From Bacteroidota bacterium (GTDB taxonomy: Bacteria > Bacteroidota > Rhodothermia > Balneolales > HLUCCA01): a DNA stretch of 64,000 bases. The translations under genes were made by a program, and so were the position numbers. The stretch is taken from the NCBI GenBank assembly GCA_020832235.1, contig JAFIEZ010000006.1:186001-250000 (forward strand), read 5' to 3'. Of this stretch, positions 47,631-55,869 are shown in pieces; position 1 is the stretch's first letter, and each line of letters opens with the position of its first letter. The notes beneath the pieces were generated by a model, which was given only the letters and a program-made list of their open reading frames with translations, was not told the origin of the DNA and searched no databases.

Positions 47631-47731
47631 CCGTCTGTAACCCGGCTGCTTAGGTACAACTATCAACGGGGATATCACATAAACGGAATATGATGCAGCT
47701 GCTTTTTTCGCAGCGGACTGAACAATGGCAT

Positions 47732-47766
47732 AAAAAAAGCCCGGAACATACAGCCGGGCTTTTTTT
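47732..47766. terminator. Bidirectional terminator
   Basis: AGCCCGG pairs with CCGGGCT, with a loop of about nine bases, seven A before and seven T after. It separates the convergent amidohydrolase and GNAT-nitrilase genes. Confidence 0.9.
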
Positions 47767-47786
47767 GTAAGCGTTTGCCTGAGCGC

Positions 47787-49349
47787 CTATTTAATACTTT
47801 CCTTCGGGAATACCACTTTTGAGTCGCTGATTTCATTGAAACGAAGCTCATAGAGATCTTTTCGGCGATCGCGCAACGGCGTAACGGTACCGTAGTGCCG
47901 TGCCCTACGAAGCTGCTCAAGGTCAACATCCGCAATGACCACCATCTCGGCGTTCTCTTCCGAAACCGCCGCAACACCGTCTCGTGCGAAGGGGAAGTCG
48001 GAGGGCGTTAAAATCGCAGCCTGACCGTACTGAATATCCATGTTTGGAATCGACGGGATGTTGCCGGTGGTGCCTGCAATAGCGACATAAATCTGATTTT
48101 CAATCGCGCGGGCCTGGGCACACACCCGCACGCGCATATATCCGTGACGTTCATCGGTACAGTACGGCACGAACAGAATCTGTGCTCCCAGGTCGGTCGC
48201 ACGTCGGGCCAGTTCGGGAAACTCTACATCGTAGCAGATGTTAATGGCAATCTTGCCCCGATCGGTGTCGAAAACACGAGGCTCAGATCCCGGCTGCACT
48301 CCCCACCAACGCCGCTCACTGGGCGTAATGTGGATTTTATGCTGACTTTCGGTAGTGCCGTCGCGACGGAATAAAAACGAAACGTTGTACACGCGATCGT
48401 TCTCCATAATAAAGTGCGACCCGCCGATGATGTTTACGTTGTACTTGATGGCCATGTTGTTGAAGAAATCCATGTACTCATCGGTAAAGGTCGTCAGCTC
48501 TCGTGCGGCCAGACCCGGGCGCTCCTCCTTCACGAAGCTCAGCAGCTGTACCGTTAAGAGTTCGGGAAGCAGCACAAAGTCTGACTTATAATCGCTGGCC
48601 ACATCAATGAAATACTCCACCTGCTCGGCAAACTGCTCGAAATTGGCAATTTTCCGCATTTTATATTGCACACAACAAATACGCACCGGCTGCGAGGAAA
48701 TCTTTCGTTTGGGTGCCTCGTGCCTGTACTCGAGATTCACCCACTCCATTAAGGTCGCAAAACCCAGCGAATCTTCATCTTCCCGCAGGTAATTCTTGAT
48801 AATCCGCTTGATGATGAACTCGTTTTTTAGCTGGAAAGTGAGTACCGGATCATAAATTTTCTTATCCATCACCTCCCGAACATACTGGTAGATGTCCATC
48901 TGGTCGGCATACTTATGGAAGTTTGGTAACCGACCTCCGATGAGAATCCGTTTCAGATTTTTCTTGATGGCCAGATCTTTGCGCGCCTCATACAGCCTAC
49001 GACCGAATTTCATATCGCGGTACTCGGGATCTACCATTACCTCAATGCCGTAGAGGGTGTCGCCTTCGGGATCGTGATTGCGGATGTACCCCTTATCGGC
49101 GATTTCGTCCCAGGAGTGGGTGTCGGAGTATTCATCCAGATCCAGGATGAGCGAGCTGGAGGCGGCGACCAGTTTGTCGTCGAAGAAAATTCCCATCTGA
49201 CCTTCCTGAAATTCGAACAACTGGGACTCGAACTTCTCCCGGGAGGTTATTTCCATGTCGCCAAAGCATCTGCGCTGCAATGAAATGAGTGCGTCGTGAT
49301 CGTCAATAGTTAATATGCGCAGGTCGATAGTATGATGCTGATGATCCAT
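47787..49349 (-). CDS. GNAT acetyltransferase - carbon-nitrogen hydrolase fusion
   Basis: A 520-residue bifunctional protein. Residues 1-210 form a GNAT-type N-acetyltransferase domain (the GIEVMVDPEYRDMKFGRRLY acetyl-CoA region is at about 101-120). Residues 222-500 form a nitrilase-superfamily domain with the catalytic triad Glu263 (LLPELLT), Lys338 (QHKIHIT) and Cys372 (INICYDVEF). This fusion is known in other bacteria (the B. subtilis YhcX layout). Substrates are unknown; amides or nitriles of amino acids are plausible. It has no signal peptide and should be cytoplasmic. Confidence 0.93.
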   Translation of the reverse strand: MDHQHHTIDLRILTIDDHDALISLQRRCFGDMEITSREKFESQLFEFQEGQMGIFFDDKLVAASSSLILDLDEYSDTHSWDEIADKGYIRNHDPEGDTLYGIEVMVDPEYRDMKFGRRLYEARKDLAIKKNLKRILIGGRLPNFHKYADQMDIYQYVREVMDKKIYDPVLTFQLKNEFIIKRIIKNYLREDEDSLGFATLMEWVNLEYRHEAPKRKISSQPVRICCVQYKMRKIANFEQFAEQVEYFIDVASDYKSDFVLLPELLTVQLLSFVKEERPGLAARELTTFTDEYMDFFNNMAIKYNVNIIGGSHFIMENDRVYNVSFLFRRDGTTESQHKIHITPSERRWWGVQPGSEPRVFDTDRGKIAINICYDVEFPELARRATDLGAQILFVPYCTDERHGYMRVRVCAQARAIENQIYVAIAGTTGNIPSIPNMDIQYGQAAILTPSDFPFARDGVAAVSEENAEMVVIADVDLEQLRRARHYGTVTPLRDRRKDLYELRFNEISDSKVVFPKESIK

Positions 49350-49699
49350 GTAATAGTACGGCTTAATACGGTTTGGTAAATATTCGGTTAGCGGATGTAG
49401 ATACTATCCCTTTTCTGTAACGCCCTCATTTTGTGAGCATCCCCGGTACAGGTTTGTCTGAGCTATAAGGTTGCCCAGAATTTCTTCGGTCTATATCGCG
49501 CAACCCTTATCAAACTAATGTGGTTGCTCTGAATAATTGATCAGAAAAATCCTATCAAAGATAATGATAATGTGGATAAATCTCTCTAATGCTGTATTTG
49601 GACTAATTCTGCCGTATCTTTAATAGATGATGTTGAGTGCCATAACAGCTCTTCCTATACTTTTCAACGATATCCAGTTATTATTATTACACTATTGCT
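49350..49699. other. Intergenic region, no feature recognised
   Basis: About 350 AT-rich bases between the divergent GNAT-nitrilase and thioesterase genes. It must hold both promoters, but I see no clear -33/-7 pair, repeat or hairpin. Confidence 0.5.
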
Positions 49700-50218
49700 A
49701 TGACATCCCGTTATCAAGATTCCAATCCAGTAACTACCGACCCCAGAAAGAAAACGGTTGCGGCCTCGCGGGTACGCATGAACGAAATGGTGATGCCCAA
49801 CGATACCAATCAGCTGGGGAATCTGATGGGCGGTCGGTTGCTGCACTTGATGGATATTTGTTCGGCGATTTCAGCTCAGCGCCATTGTAATCGCAATGTA
49901 GTTACCGTATCGGTTGACAGTGTGGAGTTTCGCGAGGCGATTCGCCTCGGAGAGGTTGTGGTTATCGAGGGGGAAATAACCCGGGCGTTTAATACGTCGA
50001 TGGAAGTGGCGATACAGGTCTGGGCCGAAAACCTTCGCGCCGGAACACGCCGTTTGTGTACTACCTCCTATTATACCTTTGTAGCGGTGGATGCCGACGG
50101 AAATACCGTTCCGGTTCCGCCGATTATTGCCGAGACCGAATTCGAGAAGAAACGCTACGAAGAGGCTGCCGAGCGTCGTCGTATTCGCCTCGAGCTTTCT
50201 AAAAAGTCGGATATCTGA
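49700..50218 (+). CDS. Hotdog-fold acyl-CoA thioesterase (YciA/ACOT type)
   Basis: A 172-residue thioesterase that cleaves acyl-CoA to fatty acid and CoA in the cytoplasm. The hotdog signature is clear: MPNDTNQLGNLMGGRLLHLMD, with the catalytic Asn/Asp region and VVTVSVDSVEFREAIRLGEVV. The C-terminal helix is charged. Length is normal. It stands alone, with divergent and repeat-containing flanks. Confidence 0.92.
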   Translation: MTSRYQDSNPVTTDPRKKTVAASRVRMNEMVMPNDTNQLGNLMGGRLLHLMDICSAISAQRHCNRNVVTVSVDSVEFREAIRLGEVVVIEGEITRAFNTSMEVAIQVWAENLRAGTRRLCTTSYYTFVAVDADGNTVPVPPIIAETEFEKKRYEEAAERRRIRLELSKKSDI

Positions 50219-50545
50219 GCTGAAAATCCGCAAGGACAGGCCAAGTCTCCGTTAATTTTAATCCCATGTACCTGTGAGCCTTGGCCCGTGAGCGGCGTGA
50301 GCCTGTGAGGCCCTGAGCCGTGAGGCACTGAAACCCCTCAAACCCCTGAAGCCGTGAATCTATGAACAGCGCGGTGGTGGTAATGTGGGAACATTTACCT
50401 GAACCCCCGAACCTTGGCCCTGAGCTAAGTCCATCGCGGTGGTGGCAATGTGGGAACATTTGCTTGAACCCCCGAACCTTGGCCCCGAGCTAAGTCCATC
50501 GCGGCGGTGGCAATGTGGGAAGATTGCCTGAGCTTAAGGCCAATC
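50219..50545. other. Intergenic region with GTGAG-rich stretch and repeats
   Basis: The left part (about 50275-50330) repeats GTGAG and CCTGAG words irregularly. The right part is the 65-bp tandem repeat described separately. No gene or terminator was found. Confidence 0.6.
50371..50525. repeat. 65-bp tandem repeat, about 2.4 units
   Basis: Units at 50371-50435 and 50436-50500 are nearly identical, and a third partial copy follows. Each begins GCGGTGGTGGYAATGTGGGA and contains CCCCCGAACCTTGGCCC and CTAAGTCCATC. Confidence 0.9.
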
Positions 50546-53500
50546 CTATTTGATCATCGTCATTTTCAGGGTTTGGCGCTCCCCGGCTGCCTGCATCACC
50601 ACCAGGTAAATACCGCTGGAAAGTCGGCTGCCATCAAACACAAATTCGTGCTGCCTTCGGTCCAGCTCGCCCTCAAATAACGTAGCTACCCGCCTGCCCA
50701 GCATGTCGTACACTTCCAGGGTAACATCCGCCGGTCGGTCGAGGTCGACTAAAATCCGCGTTGAGGGATTAAACGGATTCGGAAAGTTGCCCACCAAGGC
50801 TATACGTTCAGGTATAAACTCGGGTTGACCTGGTTGCACATCGGTGGGAAACGGATGCTGACCTCTTGCCAAAGTTACCTGGCTTAATAGATCATCTTTA
50901 TCTCTTCCAAACAGATAAGCAAAACCAACGGTTACTTTTTCGAGCGGAGCTAACGTGAACGGTCCACTGGCCGTAACCAACGAAATATCGGTGGTGTCGC
51001 GCGATGTCATTTCGGTTCCTGCCACCATAGACCATCGTTTGTATTCCTCGGCAAAACCAACATCCGTGCCTCCGCCGTAATACACGCCAAAGTTGAGGCT
51101 ATCTACCGGACCCGTCCATGCATTGTCAATGGCCAGCGCCGAGGCCACGTTATTTAGGTGGGCAGTAGCTACAAAAAGGTTTTGTTGATCCACATTGTAG
51201 GCGAAAAGGACGCTGTCGGAGGCCGAAAACCGCACGTTGTTTCGAGCAAAATTACCCACATCCCAGTCGGTGTAGGTACCGACAAACAGATCGGTGTACG
51301 TACGTTGCAGGGGATCGATATTCTGGAGGGTGAAATACACCAGAATTCCCTGATCGGGTCCGGGTTGCTGCATGGCAAATGTATGCATGGTGACCGAAAG
51401 TTCCGGAGCCGTTTCATTGAAAGAAGCATCGAACAGGGCTCTCCCCAGTTGAGCCGTGCCTGTATCGTCCTGACCCAGTAGAAAAGGCTCGAGCGGACGG
51501 AAGTTTAGTGGAGCAACGTCTTTTTCTCGCACATTATCAACAAAAAAGGTGTCTCCCTCCACGGAGTATTTAATCATCAGTCCCGACTCGTACAGTACAT
51601 TCGGCAGTTGAATCAGGCTCCCCTCCTCCTGAATAATCGGTACAAAACCCACGCCGGTACGCTCATCTCCGCCGACGCCATAGCCGATTCCCCCGTTGCT
51701 TGAGAAGCTCATGCGTACGAAATTGGCATCGTGGGTATCTACGAAGAGGTTCTGATATTCAACATACAGGTAATCGCGGTAACCGGTGCCGGCATCTTCC
51801 AGATGAATAAGAAAAGCAGGATTTTCGCGTGGATCTATGGTTGCGGGCAGCAACAGGGGGATGTCGAAGCTCAGGGTATCGCCGGTGGCAACCTGACCCA
51901 GGGCCCCGCCCGTGGTACCGGGAATGCCATCGCCAGAAACAGTTTCCACTGTATATGTGAGCGCGTTCATTCCCACGCCGTTGTTGGCAACGGTCAGGCG
52001 GATGAATCCTTCCTCGTTGAGTAGCAGTCGACCGCCCCCGGCGCTTTCAAAGGATGCCGCAGCGAGACGTACTGAAGGCATGGGTTCGGTGAGCGCCCTG
52101 CCGGCGTCCAGGAGTCCGATGCCGAGCTGATTCGGCACATCGGGGTTTGCGGTGTAGATTACCGGATTTGCCGTACTGCGGAGCTGGCCATGCAGTCGCT
52201 GGGCCGACCAGTCGGGATGCGCGTGTCGGAGCAGGGCCGCAACGCCGGCAACAATGGGTGCGGCCATGGAAGTACCCGTATTCAGCGTGTATGACTCATT
52301 GAAAACAGTGCCCAGAATGGATCTTCCTGTAACACTCACATCGATGCCGTAGTTAAATGTGGTGAAATTCGAACGCTGACCGGTATTTAGTTCGATGGAA
52401 GCTACGGCCAGGGCGTTATCGTAGGAGGCCGGAAAAAACAAATCGAACTGTCGGGTGTTTCCGGCTGCAGCCACAACCAGCGATCCCATGGAGGTGACAA
52501 AATCAACCACATCCCGTCCGAATTGGGAGTTGAAGGTGGAACCGAAGCTGGCATTGATGATGTGTGCGCCGTTAACCGCAGCGTACAGGATGCCTTCGTA
52601 GCCGAATCCGATGGAGCGGGGTTCTTCGGAGGTGCCCCCGGCTCTGACGGCCATGAACTGACTATGATAACCCGCTGCGGCGATGCCGATGCCGTTGTTG
52701 GTAGCGGCGGCGGCAATACCAGCTACATGGGTGCCGTGACTTTGGGCAGTTCCACGGGGGTCGGCGTTCTGAACGGGGTTGAAAATAGGTCCGCTGTCCC
52801 AGAAGTTCCATCCTATGGTATCGTTCTCAACGGTGGCAAAGATGGTCGGAAACAGCTCCCGGGCCCGACCAGGCTCGGGGTTTCGCCAGAGGTTGGGCGC
52901 CAGATCGGGATGGGTGTAATCTACGCCCGAATCTACAATAGCAATGACGATATCGGAACTGGAGGTTGTAACCTCCCAGGCTTGCGGAATGCGCAGGTAG
53001 TTGAAATAGTTTTGTCCCGGATCGCCGAAACGAGGGTCGTTGGGTGGGATGGCGGCTGTGGCGAGCTCGTTAACCGATTGCGAAGGGATGGGAGCGCTCA
53101 TTCGTTGAGGTAAAAACACCAGTTCCTGACCCGTCTCCAGCGCGATTTCATGCACAACACGAGGTTCGGCATACGCCACGCCGGGAATTCGACTGAGTTT
53201 TCGGGCCACCATCACAGGATCAACGCCCGGGTCAATGGTTACAAAATAGGTTCGCGTGAGGTCGTCTGGCAGCGAAGACCCTAAACCGGAGCGTTCATCT
53301 GCCGTAGTACCACCTGTCCTGCCGTTGACCGAAGCCCCTCCCACGCTGCGATTGCGAACATCGCCGTGCTGAGAACGATCGCGCGCTTGCATCTCATCCT
53401 GAAGCCTCCGATGTGACGACTCCGGCATTGCCAGAAGGAGTTCGCTTCCGCCGAAAGCCTGCAATTCAAGTCGGACCATGTCCATAGCCCGGGAGCGCAG

Positions 53501-53809
53501 TGTAGCCGCGTCTTGTGAAGTACCCGAAGCCTGACCGTTACCCGAACGCGGCAGACGGTTCAACACCGCTTCAGGAGCAAAACCCATCACCGCGGCGTCT
53601 TTGTGCGAGCGATGTAACAATCCGGCATCGTTTTCGAACTTGATCACCAGGCGTCCCGGCACAATTCCGTCGCCCGAGGGGGCCGCAACACCCCGAACCT
53701 GGAACCCGGTCAGCAGCAAAGCCGACATGAACAAAACGCACCAAACCGATGCCAGGCGGCGGCAAGGAGCAGTGAGTGGGGAAACTATGGCAGAGGAAGG
53801 TGTACGCAT
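50546..53809 (-). CDS. Secreted subtilase with type IX-like sorting domain
   Basis: A 1087-residue S8 serine peptidase with an N-terminal signal/hydrophobic segment, a propeptide region to about 250, and the catalytic domain with Asp about 291 (AIVDSGVDYTHPDL), His about 359 (SHGTHVAGI) and Ser about 512 (GTSMAAP). Beta-rich regions follow. The last 80 residues match a type IX secretion C-terminal domain (FPNPFNPSTRI, then YDMLGRRV, SGIYLVVM). It should be secreted and attached to the surface, degrading proteins outside the cell. Confidence 0.94.
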   Translation of the reverse strand: MRTPSSAIVSPLTAPCRRLASVWCVLFMSALLLTGFQVRGVAAPSGDGIVPGRLVIKFENDAGLLHRSHKDAAVMGFAPEAVLNRLPRSGNGQASGTSQDAATLRSRAMDMVRLELQAFGGSELLLAMPESSHRRLQDEMQARDRSQHGDVRNRSVGGASVNGRTGGTTADERSGLGSSLPDDLTRTYFVTIDPGVDPVMVARKLSRIPGVAYAEPRVVHEIALETGQELVFLPQRMSAPIPSQSVNELATAAIPPNDPRFGDPGQNYFNYLRIPQAWEVTTSSSDIVIAIVDSGVDYTHPDLAPNLWRNPEPGRARELFPTIFATVENDTIGWNFWDSGPIFNPVQNADPRGTAQSHGTHVAGIAAAATNNGIGIAAAGYHSQFMAVRAGGTSEEPRSIGFGYEGILYAAVNGAHIINASFGSTFNSQFGRDVVDFVTSMGSLVVAAAGNTRQFDLFFPASYDNALAVASIELNTGQRSNFTTFNYGIDVSVTGRSILGTVFNESYTLNTGTSMAAPIVAGVAALLRHAHPDWSAQRLHGQLRSTANPVIYTANPDVPNQLGIGLLDAGRALTEPMPSVRLAAASFESAGGGRLLLNEEGFIRLTVANNGVGMNALTYTVETVSGDGIPGTTGGALGQVATGDTLSFDIPLLLPATIDPRENPAFLIHLEDAGTGYRDYLYVEYQNLFVDTHDANFVRMSFSSNGGIGYGVGGDERTGVGFVPIIQEEGSLIQLPNVLYESGLMIKYSVEGDTFFVDNVREKDVAPLNFRPLEPFLLGQDDTGTAQLGRALFDASFNETAPELSVTMHTFAMQQPGPDQGILVYFTLQNIDPLQRTYTDLFVGTYTDWDVGNFARNNVRFSASDSVLFAYNVDQQNLFVATAHLNNVASALAIDNAWTGPVDSLNFGVYYGGGTDVGFAEEYKRWSMVAGTEMTSRDTTDISLVTASGPFTLAPLEKVTVGFAYLFGRDKDDLLSQVTLARGQHPFPTDVQPGQPEFIPERIALVGNFPNPFNPSTRILVDLDRPADVTLEVYDMLGRRVATLFEGELDRRQHEFVFDGSRLSSGIYLVVMQAAGERQTLKMTMIK

Positions 53810-53965
53810 AACACAAGATAATCATAAGCGTGAAAACACGGCACTGCCGTTATGATTCGTGCAGATAATCCTTATTTTACATGTGTTTAACAGGCGGCAA
53901 ATTCGTGTTTCTATATAACACGCGACTCTGGCGGCCTGACTATGTCTTAATCATACTTCTATTTC

Positions 53966-55549
53966 ATGCCCGAATCCAGCACCTCCGTCAATCAGAAACG
54001 CCGTATCGCCGCCATCGATATTGGTACCAACTCGTTTCATGCGGTGATTGTGGATATTCGTCCGGATGGTACGTTCGATACGGTAGATGCCCTTAAGGAA
54101 ATGGTAACGCTCGGGAAAAGCGGTCTGGGTGGCGATCTGCCGGAGGAAGCCATGCAACGGGGTATTGATGCCTTGCATAAAATCAAGACCTTGTGCGACT
54201 CCTATCGGGTAGAGCGGATACTGGCTTATGCTACTTCGGCAATTCGGGAGGCGGGTAATGGAGGGGAGTTTATTCAGCGGGCCATCGACGAGGTTGAAAT
54301 CAAGATTCTGGCCATTCCGGGAACCACGGAGGCCGAGCTTATTGGTTATGCGGTGCAGCATTCACTGGCGCTGAACGGAGAGCGGGCGCTGATTATGGAC
54401 ATTGGCGGGGGGAGTACCGAATTTATTATTGCAGATCATGTTCGTCATTATTACCTGGATTCGCGGAAAATCGGTGTTTCGCGCATGACGTCGGACTTTG
54501 TGAAAGAAGATCCCATCAGCAAGGAGAGTATCCGCAAGCTGGAGGAGGTCTACATAAAGGAGTTATCGGGCGTGGATGCGGCGCTGAACGAGTGGGGGGT
54601 GACCATGTTGGTGGGCAGCTCGGGAACCATGCAGAATATTGCGGCCATGATTGCGGCTGAGCGTGCTTCGGGCGTTGCGACGTCTTCTACGCCGTTGATG
54701 TTGAATGAGTTTGAGTACACCCGCGCTGAGTTTATCGCATTTTACCGGAAGTTCCTGAAAATGGACCGTAAGCAGCGTCTGGCCTTGCCGGCGTTGGATG
54801 CGAAACGGGTGGATTTCATTGTGGCCGGACTCGTTCTGGTGCATACGGTGCTCACGCGTTTTAACATTGAGCGGATTAAAACATCGGTTGAGGCCATGCG
54901 GGAGGGCATTATTTTGCGGTATATCAAGCGGGAAATGCAGGATCTTAAACTACTGGAGCGTTATCCCGACACCCGCACGCGCAGTGTGTATGAGCTGCTT
55001 CGAAAATGCAACTGGCATGAGGAGCACTCTTCACAGGTAACCCGACTGGCGCTGCGCATTTTTGAAGACACCCGTGCCGTGCATGGCTGCGATGATCACG
55101 ATCGTCAGTTGCTGGAGTTCGCCTCCCTCATGCACGATATTGGTTATCATATTTCGCACAGAAAGCATCACAAACATGCCCTGTATCTCATTTTGAATGC
55201 CGATTTAAAAGGATTTACTCAGGAAGAAATCGAGATTATGGCCCATGTGGCCCGATATCATCGTCGATCGGCACCAAAAACAAGCCATGCCCTGTTTCAT
55301 GCGCTCACCAAAGAACAGAAGGCTAAAGTTCCGGTTTTGGCGGGCATTTTGCGTGTAGCTGACGGGCTGGACCGCTCCCATTACCAGAATGTGCGGGACA
55401 TCCGAACGGTGGTTCGTAAAGGTGTGGTGGAAATTCAAATTCGCACCCAGGGCGATCCGGAGCTGGAAATTTGGGGCGCGATGCGAAAATGTGAATTGTT
55501 TGAGCGACTGATGAAACGGAAGTTGCAGATTGTGCGCGTTCCGGGTTAG
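53966..55549 (+). CDS. ppx: Ppx/GppA phosphatase with HD domain
   Basis: A 527-residue exopolyphosphatase or pppGpp pyrophosphatase. The ASKHA phosphatase fold is shown by AIDIGTNSFHAVIVD (residues about 17-31), IMDIGGGSTEFII and VGSSGTMQNIA. The C-terminal 180 residues form an HD domain (LMHDIGYHIS). The two halves are typical of full-length Ppx proteins. It should act on polyphosphate or the stringent alarmone. No ppk is in the window. Confidence 0.9.
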   Translation: MPESSTSVNQKRRIAAIDIGTNSFHAVIVDIRPDGTFDTVDALKEMVTLGKSGLGGDLPEEAMQRGIDALHKIKTLCDSYRVERILAYATSAIREAGNGGEFIQRAIDEVEIKILAIPGTTEAELIGYAVQHSLALNGERALIMDIGGGSTEFIIADHVRHYYLDSRKIGVSRMTSDFVKEDPISKESIRKLEEVYIKELSGVDAALNEWGVTMLVGSSGTMQNIAAMIAAERASGVATSSTPLMLNEFEYTRAEFIAFYRKFLKMDRKQRLALPALDAKRVDFIVAGLVLVHTVLTRFNIERIKTSVEAMREGIILRYIKREMQDLKLLERYPDTRTRSVYELLRKCNWHEEHSSQVTRLALRIFEDTRAVHGCDDHDRQLLEFASLMHDIGYHISHRKHHKHALYLILNADLKGFTQEEIEIMAHVARYHRRSAPKTSHALFHALTKEQKAKVPVLAGILRVADGLDRSHYQNVRDIRTVVRKGVVEIQIRTQGDPELEIWGAMRKCELFERLMKRKLQIVRVPG

Positions 55550-55563
55550 ACTATTTTGCTGCA

Positions 55564-55754
55564 GGTCTGATTTTGCTGCAGGTCTGATTTAGCCTGCATT
55601 GGGTCTGATTTAGCCTGCATTGGGTCTGATTTTGTTTGCTGCAGGTCTGATTTAGTCTGTATTGGGTCTGATTGCTTGCTACAGGTCTGATTTAGTCTGT
55701 ATTGGGTCTGATTTTGCTTGCTACAGGTCTGATTTGTTTGCTGCAGGTCTTGTC
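55564..55754. repeat. GGTCTGATT array with about 21-bp period
   Basis: The core begins at 55564, 55581, 55602, 55623, 55644, 55665, 55684, 55705, 55726 and 55746 (the last altered). Most steps are 21 bases (2 helical turns); others are 17, 19 and 20. Flanks alternate between CTGCAGG- and CATTGGG- or TATTGGG-type bases, so the true unit may be a pair. Confidence 0.9.
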
Positions 55755-55801
55755 TGCCGGGGCTCCGATTCGGTAAAAAAATTGCATCACGGAGTTCCGG
55801 C

Positions 55802-55833
55802 TTTGTTGCCGACCACATATTTGTGTACTTTCG
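55802..55833 (+). promoter_or_regulatory. Candidate -33/-7 promoter for the M14 peptidase gene
   Basis: TTTG at 55802-55805 and TACTTTCG at 55826-55833 are separated by 20 bases, a good match to the Bacteroidota consensus. The start codon is 37 bases further on. Confidence 0.55.
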
Positions 55834-55869
55834 TAAATTCAATATTCTAAAAAACCAAAGATAGTTAGC

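Larger units (their letters stand above)
55550..55869. other. Intergenic repeat region between ppx and the M14 peptidase gene
   Basis: About 200 bases are a GGTCTGATT repeat array (listed separately). The rest holds a promoter match. The minus strand stays open through the array and would encode a Gln/Ser/Lys-rich repetitive peptide, which I do not accept as a gene. Confidence 0.7.

Noticed and set aside
55546..55842. Minus-strand open frame of 98 residues through the GGTCTGATT array
   Set aside because: Its sequence is only the translated repeat (Gln, Ser, Lys, Asp) with no independent coding signal, and the array explains it.
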